Shown: positions 25,020 through 32,418 of the stretch, in pieces
How the letters are laid out: every line of letters starts with the position of its first letter
How positions within the stretch are numbered: position 1 is the stretch's first letter
Assembly: GCA_045629045.1 (NCBI GenBank)
Contig: JAZQQM010000005.1
Location: 1 to 42,709 of the forward strand
DNA: 42,709 bases
DNA from: JAILLW01 sp045629045
GTDB taxonomy: Bacteria > Bacillota > Clostridia > Lachnospirales > Lachnospiraceae
Reading direction: 5' to 3'
The notes under the pieces: generated by a model
The model's input: the letters and a program-made list of their open reading frames with translations, nothing else
Databases searched by the model: none
What the model was told of the DNA's origin: nothing
Made by a program: the position numbers and the translations under genes

Positions 25020-26888
25020 ATGATTTGTTCAGAACATACTCCCGATGGAATAATCGTAAGAATTGAAGAACGGTTGGACACAAATACAGCTCCCGAACTA
25101 AGGAAAGTTCTTAGTGAAATTCCGGATAATACCGAATGCCTTACAATTGATCTCAAAAATACATATTATGTTTCTTCCGCCGGTTTGAGGGAACTACTTA
25201 TTGCAAGGCGTCGCTTCCCCCAAAACCATATGAAAATCATCTCCGTAGATGACTCTGTAATGAGTATTTTCAAAACCACAGGATTTGATACAATACTTCC
25301 GATAGAGAGTGGTAACCATGCAGATTTTGTTCACCTCTCTATTCGTGATTTTATAAAAGAAAAAGCCGTTTCTCATGGCGATACTACAGTGATACGCGAC
25401 TATAAGGGGAATTGGACCTGGCATGATCTTGATCTGGGATCTGACACTTTAGCTTCCCATCTTTACGATATAGGTGTACGCAAAGGAACACATGTCGGGC
25501 TAGTCGGTCTCAATTCGATTAATTTTATTATGTGTTTCTATGCCATTCAAAAACTGGGTGCTCTCACCGTTCTCATGAATTACAGCCTGAAGCCCACGGA
25601 AATAACAGCACATATCGAAGCAAGCGATATTGCTTACATGTGTATCGGAAATCTTTCCTATGGTACAGACGAAGAAAACCTCACTCGGGAACTTCTCGCA
25701 GCAACAAATGGGCTTAAAAATATCTTCTATTTTGAAAACCTCCCGGCCGATGAGTTGGTAGATTCCGGCTCAAAGAACGGGGTGCGTTTTTTCCCGGCGG
25801 ACGTAGAAGCTGATGACTCTTGTATTATGATCTTCACCTCAGGATCTACCGGTCGGCCGAAAGGCGTTATTCTCTCTGCTTATAATGTCCTCAATGCAGC
25901 AAATATCAGTAGAAAAAGTCAAAATCTTACCAGCGATTCCATTTCCTGCAACATTCTTCCCTTGTTCCATATTTTTGGGTTAGTGGCAGGACTATTTGCC
26001 AGTGCTTTTGCCGATGCTCTTTTGGTTCTTCCAAAAGACATGCATGTTTCTACCTTGATGAATACTATAGAATCCAATCGATGCACGGTATTTCATTCAG
26101 TTCCTACCATGTTTCTCGCCATTTTGACGAACAAGGATTTCACCCCCGAAAGACTCTCTACGTTAAGGTGTACTATTCTTTCCGGCTCTGCCGCCACGAA
26201 AGCACAACTTGATTTATTCCGTGAAAAGCTCCCGAAAAACCACTTCCTTTCTTCCTATGGTTTAAGCGAAATGGCGCCTGTCACTATTACCGATTTTGAA
26301 GATACACCCGAACATATTACCGATACAGTTGGAAAGCCCATGGATTATATTGAAATGAATATTGCAGACCTGTCTGATGGGCACAGATGTGCTATCGGAG
26401 AAACCGGTGAAATTTTGATACAAGGCTACAATCTGATGGCCGGCTACTACAAAACCGACATTAATAACCAATCTATAGATGCGGACGGTTGGCTTCACAC
26501 CGGCGATCTCGGTTACCTGAGAGAAGACGGATATCTTCATCTGAACGGAAGACTCAAGGAGCTGATTATACGTGGAGGTGAAAACATCATGCCACTTGAT
26601 GTAGCCCAGGCAATAAGTACGCTTCCTAACGTCAAAGACGTGAAAGTGGTCGGAGTCCCAAGCGATTTCTATGGTGAAGAAGTTGCCGCCTGCATTTGTT
26701 TGAAGGGTGATGTTGATTTTAACGAAAATGAAGCCCGTGTTCTTCTTTCCAAGAAACTTGCCTCTTTTAAAATTCCGTCCTATTTTTTCATCTTTAGTGA
26801 ATTTCCTACTCTTTCCAATGGGAAGATAGATTCTCTTGCCATTTTGGAAGAGGCCAAAAGGAGAGCCGCCTATGCACAAAGAAAATAA
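25020..26888 (+). CDS. STAS domain fused to an acyl-CoA-ligase-like enzyme
   Basis: A 622-residue fusion. Residues about 1-95 form a STAS (anti-sigma-antagonist) domain: RIEERLDTNTAPELRKVL, LTIDLKNTYYVSSAGLRELL (the Ser of the phosphorylation loop is kept) and MSIFKTTGFDTILPI. Residues about 100-622 form a FadD-like ligase: MIFTSGSTGRPKGV, SSYGLSEMAPV, GWLHTGDLGYLREDGYLHLN, NGRLKELIIRGGENIMP and LSNGKIDS with the catalytic Lys. The ATG at 25020 has GGAGG 7 bases upstream; the longer frame from 24909 adds unrelated residues and covers the palindrome. The STAS domain is the expected substrate of RsbW-type kinases, two of which are fused to other proteins of this locus. It heads the plus-strand arm. 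Confidence 0.85.
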   Translation: MICSEHTPDGIIVRIEERLDTNTAPELRKVLSEIPDNTECLTIDLKNTYYVSSAGLRELLIARRRFPQNHMKIISVDDSVMSIFKTTGFDTILPIESGNHADFVHLSIRDFIKEKAVSHGDTTVIRDYKGNWTWHDLDLGSDTLASHLYDIGVRKGTHVGLVGLNSINFIMCFYAIQKLGALTVLMNYSLKPTEITAHIEASDIAYMCIGNLSYGTDEENLTRELLAATNGLKNIFYFENLPADELVDSGSKNGVRFFPADVEADDSCIMIFTSGSTGRPKGVILSAYNVLNAANISRKSQNLTSDSISCNILPLFHIFGLVAGLFASAFADALLVLPKDMHVSTLMNTIESNRCTVFHSVPTMFLAILTNKDFTPERLSTLRCTILSGSAATKAQLDLFREKLPKNHFLSSYGLSEMAPVTITDFEDTPEHITDTVGKPMDYIEMNIADLSDGHRCAIGETGEILIQGYNLMAGYYKTDINNQSIDADGWLHTGDLGYLREDGYLHLNGRLKELIIRGGENIMPLDVAQAISTLPNVKDVKVVGVPSDFYGEEVAACICLKGDVDFNENEARVLLSKKLASFKIPSYFFIFSEFPTLSNGKIDSLAILEEAKRRAAYAQRK

Positions 26889-27783
26889 CCCCATTCCCTC
26901 CGTTTTTTTGGAAAACGACCAAATAATCGGATACGGTGCCACTTCAACTGTATATCTTCTGCCCGACAAAACCATATGCAAAGTGTTTCAACCTGAATTT
27001 TCTATCCATGATATTCAACGGGAATATCACATGGCAGAAAGTGCTTATCATCTTGGTATTCGCGTTCCTAAGCCCAGTGGTATCGTGCAGGCCAAAGATC
27101 GCATCGGCATTCTGAGCGAGTTTATAGATGGAGAATGTCTATCGGAGCTTCTTTCAAAAAATCCCGAAAATTACTGTACACTATTTCCCGAATACTTGCG
27201 TAATCTTTGTCGTTTCCATGAAACAAAGGCCAACTTAGGAGATTTCGTTTCTGCAAAAGATCTCTATCTTGAAAAAATAAGATTGCTTTATGAGACAGAT
27301 TGGTATTCTTCAAAAGAGCTAAAGAAAATGGAGCAACTTGTGCAGTCAGTTCCCGAAAGAGATACTCTGATTTATGGAGACTATCATCCAAAAAACATAC
27401 TCGTTAAGGATGATGAACTATTTTTCGTGGATTTGGGCGATATCTGCTTAGGACATCCCATATTTGATTTTGCAATGATTGCAAACACCCACTATATCAT
27501 TCCTTCCGTAAATCCTTCCTATGCTGAAAAATACTTTGCCGTATCATCGAAACTTATGATTCAGCTGTGGAATGATCTTTTTAATCAATATTTTTGCCAA
27601 GTTCCCCGTGAAAGTCAAAACGAAATCAAACGGGAAATCATGGCCTTTGCTACTCTTCGGCAAGGTCTTTCTCCGGCTGACGGAAGATCTTTTCCCGAGA
27701 AAATTTTAAAAGAAAATGTCAGCATAACAAAAAAAAGATTACTGTCTGAAATTGATTCTTTCATTGGCTCGATTGATTGGTAA
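26872..27783 (+). CDS. APH-like phosphotransferase 2
   Basis: A 303-residue kinase-fold phosphotransferase. The N-lobe has GYGATSTVYLLPDKTICKVF (glycine-rich loop and ATP-binding Lys), the catalytic loop is YGDYHPKNILV and the metal-binding motif FVDLGDICLG. Its ATG at 26872 overlaps the last 17 bases of the STAS/ligase gene and has AGGAG 8 bases upstream, so translation is coupled. The Gly-rich loop is closer to protein-kinase-like members than in the kinase at 11409. Substrate unknown; phosphorylation of a pathway intermediate, or less likely of a regulatory partner, is possible. Confidence 0.8.
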   Translation: MHKENNPIPSVFLENDQIIGYGATSTVYLLPDKTICKVFQPEFSIHDIQREYHMAESAYHLGIRVPKPSGIVQAKDRIGILSEFIDGECLSELLSKNPENYCTLFPEYLRNLCRFHETKANLGDFVSAKDLYLEKIRLLYETDWYSSKELKKMEQLVQSVPERDTLIYGDYHPKNILVKDDELFFVDLGDICLGHPIFDFAMIANTHYIIPSVNPSYAEKYFAVSSKLMIQLWNDLFNQYFCQVPRESQNEIKREIMAFATLRQGLSPADGRSFPEKILKENVSITKKRLLSEIDSFIGSIDW

Positions 27784-27794
27784 AAGGGGAAATT

Positions 27795-29150
27795 ATGTAC
27801 CTTATTCGTGAAAAAGATAATTCCGAATGTCCGATTCTATATCATGGATCGGATGTTTTTCAAAATGCAAGGCTTAGCGGTGCTAAAAGAATTCATGTTC
27901 TCATGCCCGGTGGAGAGGACTACGACCTCCTCTATGTTAAGAACTCTGACTGTCTTCCCGATTTCATTAAAAATCGATGGAAAGATCAAACATGCTATCC
28001 GGACTACCTTACTTATTCCACAGACGAAAAAAGCAGTCTGTATTTGGACTTTTTCCGAATTTTCAAAACCGTCTGCCTTAAAACCGTAAATGAATATACT
28101 GTAGCTCTTGCTAATGTCATTCTACGATATACAGATCTTGCTCTTTATTCACAGGACAAAAGAATTAACTGGTTCTTTGACGACAGAATCCCTCTGGTCA
28201 AAGAGGGTGAAATCTGTCCCGACAAAGATGTTCTCATGATTGGAGATATTTCCTCAGACCTCATTTTTGACATCTCTTTCCACAATATTGGGTCTGTCAA
28301 CGCTTTTCATAATGTTTTCTTTCTTCAAGGGCAAGGCGTCACCTCTCTTGACCAATATTCATATGCTGAATTATTAATCGATGAAGGCGCAGGCATCGGA
28401 AGCGTTCTCAACAATCTCTATCGCTTTAAAAAGGCTCTCTCAAAAATAGGCCTTGTTCCCGTTGTCAGAGGTGAAAGAATCGGGCATTTCAATGTCTCTT
28501 TTTTGGAAAAATATTTTGATTTGCATCTTCGTGAACCTGAAGCAAATGAAGAAAACACCATTTTCTTTCCGGAAATGTCTACACTTTCCGCCACCATGTT
28601 TTTAGACTGGGTCAAGCCTGAGCAAAATCTTTCTATGTTACATAGTTCGTTTCTTGCACAGATGAAGGAATATGCTGATGCCATTCTCGGCGAAAAAAAG
28701 TTTCTCGGTGTGCTGATTCGTGGAACCGACTACCTTATAGTTCACAAAGACGGTCCAAGGAAAATGGCCGGTGTTGATGAGATAATCCCCATGATTCATG
28801 AATGGATTAGTACTTACGGTTATGAAGGAATCTTCCTCGCCACCGAAGACCGAGATATACTTTCTCGCATAATGCTGGAGTTCGGCCCTCTTGTAAAAGT
28901 GATTGCGCAGGAACGGCACAGTGTAAGCGATTTTTCCGAGCACACGTTGCTTTCTGAGCTTGAAAGGGAAAATTCTTCAGACTATGACCAAAGTGTTGCT
29001 GAAAGCACAGTAAATTATTTCTATGCACTCTACATGCTTTCTCGGTGTGATGCTTTTATCTGTTCAGGTCCATGTAACGGCTATGACCTCGCTACAGGCT
29101 TTAATGATGGAAAATACGAACGCACCTACCTGTTTAAGGTGGGTGCGTAG
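27795..29150 (+). CDS. Putative GT-B glycosyltransferase resembling NodZ/FUT8-type fucosyltransferases
   Basis: A 452-residue protein. The C-terminal half holds LGVLIRGTDYL, which resembles the HxRRTD donor-binding loop of alpha-1,6- and O-fucosyltransferases, followed by GIFLATEDRDILSRI (compare the TDD stretch) and SRCDAFICSGPCNGYDLA, similar to the final donor-binding block. The N-terminal half is unlike anything I can name. The ATG at 27795 follows AAAAGGGGAAATT, only 11 bases after the kinase stop. As last gene of the plus-strand arm it may add a deoxysugar or another sugar. The assignment rests on motif likeness only. Confidence 0.55.
   Translation: MYLIREKDNSECPILYHGSDVFQNARLSGAKRIHVLMPGGEDYDLLYVKNSDCLPDFIKNRWKDQTCYPDYLTYSTDEKSSLYLDFFRIFKTVCLKTVNEYTVALANVILRYTDLALYSQDKRINWFFDDRIPLVKEGEICPDKDVLMIGDISSDLIFDISFHNIGSVNAFHNVFFLQGQGVTSLDQYSYAELLIDEGAGIGSVLNNLYRFKKALSKIGLVPVVRGERIGHFNVSFLEKYFDLHLREPEANEENTIFFPEMSTLSATMFLDWVKPEQNLSMLHSSFLAQMKEYADAILGEKKFLGVLIRGTDYLIVHKDGPRKMAGVDEIIPMIHEWISTYGYEGIFLATEDRDILSRIMLEFGPLVKVIAQERHSVSDFSEHTLLSELERENSSDYDQSVAESTVNYFYALYMLSRCDAFICSGPCNGYDLATGFNDGKYERTYLFKVGA
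29121..29147 (+). terminator. Hairpin at the end of the plus-strand operon
   Basis: CGCACCTACC and GGTGGGTGCG form a 10-bp stem (one G-U pair) with a 7-base loop, ending directly before the TAG stop. The following tract is only TAGATATACTTTTG, so this is a weak terminator or a 3' stabilising hairpin encoded inside the gene. Confidence 0.4.
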
Positions 29151-29271
29151 ATATACTTTTGCTGTTGATTGCTGGAGGTCTGCTCATGCTATACATTTCT
29201 ACCTAATATAATTGAAAGTATAAATGCAACCGATTAGAAATACTAAAATGATACATGTGATTTTTGTCACC

Positions 29272-29301
29272 TTGACGAGTATTGTGTCATTATGCTATGA
29301 T
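29272..29301 (+). promoter_or_regulatory. Promoter of the membrane-protein gene
   Basis: TTGACG (29272-29277), 18 bases, TATGAT (29296-29301). It starts transcription about 40 bases before the ATG at 29349. Confidence 0.6.
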
Positions 29302-29348
29302 TCTACGGATTTTATTAGAATATTGTATAGTTTTGTATGGAGGTTTCT

Positions 29349-30212
29349 ATGAAACGCTTTCTGTATTTCTGGCGATTACCGCTCTTCTTTTTCATAATGT
29401 TTTTTGTACTGTTATTTTTGGCTGATCCCAAAACTGAAAGCGCTTTTTCCATCGCCTGCAGTGTCATCTGGCTGTGTATAGATATTCCCTGTCTGGCTAT
29501 TTTTACCATCATAGCCTTATATAAACACATTCGCAGTTTCATCGAATTCCTTCGTACCGGTGAAAAAGAGGATGATTACGAGTTTGTCGAAATTACATTT
29601 ATTGAAGGAATCTTCTACAAGATTTCTGATGAATTCAGTTCTGTGGCAGACCTTTCCGGCAAAATGAAAGCCCGCTACGTTCTCTTTCGTATTCTCGGTA
29701 TTGTGCTTATCATAGGCGGCAGTATTGCATGCTTTTTATGTTTCGATTCTTACTTACTGATTACATTATTTACACTTGTTATCATAGGCGGTGCGACCTT
29801 GTGCATTATCGCCAATCCCAAATCTTATAACGAAAATGTCGAGGGCGTCCAAATGATTCCCTGCCCTTCAAATATGACTGAACAGGATCTCTATCAGATA
29901 CTCAGCACAAAAAGTACACCTTTGGGATATCCGCGTTTTGCAAAAGTCAGCGGTTTCAAGAACTCCATCATGGTTTACGGCTCCGACCTTGATGCATATA
30001 TTTACGCAGTATACCAACCCAAACATGCTTCGTACTTTTACGTAAGTACACTTTCATCGATTTGTCTGCTTCAACATCTCGACCCCTCAGTGCCTGAGGA
30101 AGATGAAAATGATACTACCACATACTATTCCGACAGCGACAGTAACGTTTATCAAATTGCCGCAGTAGTAGAAGATGCTGTATCAAGCTTTGAAGAAGAG
30201 CAAGAAAATTAA
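29349..30212 (+). CDS. Unknown membrane protein
   Basis: A 287-residue protein I do not recognise. Four hydrophobic segments are visible: about residues 9-25 (LPLFFFIMFFVLLFL), 35-55, 112-128 (ILGIVLIIGGSIACFL) and 133-153, arranged as two hairpins separated by a charged loop (GEKEDDYEF). The C-terminal ~130 residues are soluble and end in an acidic tail (EEDEND, SFEEEQEN). The ATG at 29349 has GGAGG at the right distance and a good promoter. It is probably co-regulated with, but not clearly linked in function to, the secreted peptidase-like gene that follows. Confidence 0.7.
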   Translation: MKRFLYFWRLPLFFFIMFFVLLFLADPKTESAFSIACSVIWLCIDIPCLAIFTIIALYKHIRSFIEFLRTGEKEDDYEFVEITFIEGIFYKISDEFSSVADLSGKMKARYVLFRILGIVLIIGGSIACFLCFDSYLLITLFTLVIIGGATLCIIANPKSYNENVEGVQMIPCPSNMTEQDLYQILSTKSTPLGYPRFAKVSGFKNSIMVYGSDLDAYIYAVYQPKHASYFYVSTLSSICLLQHLDPSVPEEDENDTTTYYSDSDSNVYQIAAVVEDAVSSFEEEQEN

Positions 30213-30313
30213 TCATTTTTTTGACGGTTATCTTGATGCATTTAGGCTGGCATAAAAAAGCTAATAAGTTTAAAAAGGGACTAATAAATTTTAGGAAAGA
30301 AGAGGTAAATTAC

Positions 30314-31381
30314 ATGAAAAAAAAGAGTGATTTAAGAGCAAAACGCAAGGGAATAGTTGCACTATTGACTGCACTATTTGTTTTGCTGTTCACAGTAGGT
30401 TGTTCGGACGAAGATTTTGAAGATTATGAAGAATACGAAGCTTCTGAAGAATATGATGAAGATGAGTATGCAGATGAGTATGCAGATGAGTATACCGATG
30501 AAGATTACGAAGCATATGAAGATGATGAAGCCGATGATTATGAGGAGTCTGAAGATGTTGCAAATGCAGGTGCACGTGATTTTCTATCAGAAGATGACTA
30601 TCCGAGAGGAACCGGTGATACTCTTGAAGGAAAGATTGTTGTTTTATCAATTTTCCTAAATGATAATACTACCTCATGGGATTTAAATTCAGAGGCGGAT
30701 ATAGATACCATTACAAAGCTTTCACGAAATATGGGAATTGCCATGGACTGGATTACGGAACAGGGCAAACAATACGGTAAAGATATTGAATTCATCTACA
30801 ATTGGGATGACGACAGCGAACTGTTTAATGTAATAGATATTGATTGCGATTTTTCAAAAGACGAATCGCAGACTCCGGAAGTTAAGATGTTATTGGATGA
30901 GAATTTTGTGGAAGTATCAAATAAATTACTTGATAGGTATGACGCCGAAAATATCATTTATGCCATGTATCTTAATGAGAAGTCTGATACAAAAATGACT
31001 TGTCAGGCGATGCCTTATTACGGCACAGAGCTTGGCTATAATATGCCCTATGAAGCGGTATGTCTCACAAACTGGGTATATGAAGCAGAACAAGGCCCGG
31101 CTACGTATGCTCATGAGATTTTGCATCTTTTTGGAGCACCCGATTACTATGTTGCCGATACGATGGGCGAAAATCACGGTATAACTCAGGAATTTGTAGA
31201 TTACTGTGAAAATAGTGATTATATAAATGAAATTATGTATTCCACATATGATCCATACACTAATACAATTCCCCTGGATGCAGTTACGAACGATTTATCT
31301 GATTTAACCGCATATTACCTTGGATGGACAGACGAGTGCTCACTAATTGAAGAATTTGGTCTCGACGAAAATCGACAATAG
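30314..31381 (+). CDS. Secreted lipoprotein with zinc-metallopeptidase motif and acidic repeat
   Basis: A 355-residue protein. The N-terminus is a lipoprotein-like signal (MKKKSDLRAKRKG, hydrophobic stretch, TVGC with Cys30). Residues about 31-80 are extremely acidic and partly repetitive (DEYADEYADEYTDEDY), probably a flexible spacer from the membrane. The rest carries AHEILHLFGAPD, an HExxH zinc site (His267, Glu268, His271) with a trailing G and D as in metzincin-like enzymes. The ATG at 30314 has AGAGG upstream; the frame extends earlier to 30221 without a ribosome site. The frame ends at TAG (31379-31381) but continues in phase into an SGNH hydrolase domain, so the natural product may have been one two-domain protein. 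Confidence 0.72.
   Translation: MKKKSDLRAKRKGIVALLTALFVLLFTVGCSDEDFEDYEEYEASEEYDEDEYADEYADEYTDEDYEAYEDDEADDYEESEDVANAGARDFLSEDDYPRGTGDTLEGKIVVLSIFLNDNTTSWDLNSEADIDTITKLSRNMGIAMDWITEQGKQYGKDIEFIYNWDDDSELFNVIDIDCDFSKDESQTPEVKMLLDENFVEVSNKLLDRYDAENIIYAMYLNEKSDTKMTCQAMPYYGTELGYNMPYEAVCLTNWVYEAEQGPATYAHEILHLFGAPDYYVADTMGENHGITQEFVDYCENSDYINEIMYSTYDPYTNTIPLDAVTNDLSDLTAYYLGWTDECSLIEEFGLDENRQ
30461..30496 (+). repeat. Three 12-base tandem repeats encoding DEYA
   Basis: GATGAGTATGCA occurs twice in tandem (30461-30472, 30473-30484) and a third time with two changes (30485-30496). The unit keeps frame, so copy number can change without breaking the protein. Confidence 0.7.
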
Positions 31382-31981
31382 AAAGATTCAGCATCAGATG
31401 CAACTGTTCTCATAAGAAATTTTGAGGCCGATAAGGAGGTCGCACCGACCCCAAAAGGTCCGAAAGTCTTATGGCTTGGAGACTCAATTACACAAGGCTA
31501 CGGCCCGCTTCGTTCAGCGTGTACCTATGTCAGTGTTGCCAACCGAATCTTAAACTACGATATTATTAATCAGGGAATCGGCGGATATATTTATGACAAG
31601 AAGGTTCTAATGAAAATGGACGGTTATACCCCGGAGAAAATCATCGTAGCCTTAGGAACCAATCAGTTCAAATGTGAAACCATGAAGGATATTGAAAAAT
31701 ATTACGAACGGCTGATGGAGTTATACGGTAGCAGCATTCCGGTTTTATGTATAACTCCGCTCTGGCGCGGAGATGATTCCGAGGACCTTAAGACATTATC
31801 TTCTTTCTGTGAAAAAATAAAAAAGATTGCCGGAAAATATCATAACGTTAAAATAATAGACGGATTTAAAATGGTTCCTCATTTACCTGAATATTACCTC
31901 GATGGTCTTCATCCCAATTGCTTGGGGGCAGAGGTTTACGGAAGGAATCTGGCAAAAGAAATAGAACGTCTCGGCTTCTGA
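31382..31981 (+). pseudogene. SGNH/GDSL hydrolase domain in phase after a TAG, no start of its own
   Basis: The frame of the preceding peptidase continues past its TAG for 199 codons. It encodes an SGNH hydrolase domain: block I LWLGDSIT (nucleophile Ser), NQGIGG, LGTNQF in the place of GxND, CITPLW, and DGLHPN with the Asp and His. These enzymes cleave esters, for example acetyl groups on polysaccharide. The first in-frame ATG (about 31610) lies after the nucleophile block, and although AAGGAGG occurs at 31433-31439 no ATG, GTG or TTG follows in frame at a useful distance. Likeliest explanation: a peptidase-hydrolase fusion gene with a recent nonsense mutation (CAG to TAG). Readthrough is an alternative. 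Confidence 0.7.
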
Positions 31982-32020
31982 ACATTATAAAAAAATAGAG
32001 CGTCTTGGTTTCTGAATAAT
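31961..32020 (+). repeat. Diverged 34-base tandem duplication at the end of the SGNH frame
   Basis: ATAGAACGTCTCGGCTTCTG (31961-31980) recurs as ATAGAGCGTCTTGGTTTCTG (31995-32014), offset by 34 bases, including the TGA and a few following bases. The second copy supplies one arm of the terminator stem. Confidence 0.6.
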
Positions 32021-32037
32021 ATCACACGCCAAGACGC
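31988..32037 (-). terminator. Terminator of the second NRPS operon (minus strand)
   Basis: A perfect 9-bp stem (GCGTCTTGG 32000-32008 and CCAAGACGC 32029-32037) with a 20-base loop. Read on the minus strand the stem is followed by TCTATTTTTTTATAA, a clear T tract. It lies 15 bases after the stop of the hemerythrin-like gene and may also work for the converging plus-strand genes. Confidence 0.7.
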
Positions 32038-32051
32038 CTTATCTAAGAAAC

Positions 32052-32351
32052 TTAGGAATCGGAACTAAGCACACAATTATATGCCAATTGAAAATATGCT
32101 CCGAGAGAATTCTTATCGAGAAGTTTCGCATTTTCCATGTTCGCAGGTTTGTTATAACGGCTTAAAGCCGTACCGACAATAGCTCGATCCTCAATTAAAA
32201 TGTGTGAATACAACCATCCCGTAAATACCGACAAAAAATATGTTACCGCATCTTTTGAAATATCCTGTTTTTCAAGATCTTCTTCCAACGCCGGAAGAAC
32301 ATTTTCACGAAGGTTGTCATGAATTGCCTTATGAGTAGCATATCCGCACAT
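32052..32351 (-). CDS. Half-length hemerythrin-like protein
   Basis: A 99-residue protein. Residues 1-62 resemble the C-terminal half of a bacteriohemerythrin: GYATHKAIHDNLRENVLPAL (HxxxH) and FLSVFTGWLYSHILIEDRAI (WLxxHIxxxD). The N-terminal helices that normally provide the remaining iron ligands are missing, yet AGGAGG sits 6 bases before the ATG, so the short form seems to be genuinely translated. The last ~37 residues are unassigned. It follows the thioesterase-containing NRPS gene by 66 bases. Binding of a diiron centre would need dimer formation or may be lost. Confidence 0.6.
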   Translation of the reverse strand: MCGYATHKAIHDNLRENVLPALEEDLEKQDISKDAVTYFLSVFTGWLYSHILIEDRAIVGTALSRYNKPANMENAKLLDKNSLGAYFQLAYNCVLSSDS

Positions 32352-32361
32352 ATGGCACCTC

Positions 32362-32418
32362 CTATTTTTCCGTTAACACAATATAATTCCCATTATCATC
32401 AGAAATAGTTATTTGCAT
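32362..32418 (-). other. Tiny 18-codon frame overlapping the NRPS stop (TAATG)
   Basis: ATG at 32418 overlaps the TAA of the NRPS gene and reads MQITISDDNGNYIVLTEK before TAG. The DDNGNYIVL stretch is reminiscent of the start of MbtH-like proteins, helpers of adenylation domains, but the conserved continuation is absent. It could be a remnant, a coupling peptide for the following gene, or chance. Confidence 0.2.

Noticed and set aside
26262..26981. A 239-codon minus-strand frame
   Set aside because: Antisense to the STAS/ligase and kinase genes, whose motifs are clear; no motifs of its own.
30390..30650. A histidine-rich minus-strand frame that looks like a metal-binding protein
   Set aside because: The His/Leu pattern is the reverse complement of the Asp/Glu/Tyr codons of the acidic repeat in the lipoprotein gene.
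31379..31981. TAG as a sense codon (altered genetic code)
   Set aside because: TAG ends other genes cleanly, for example at 29148-29150 and 212-214, so recoding is not general; a local mutation is simpler.
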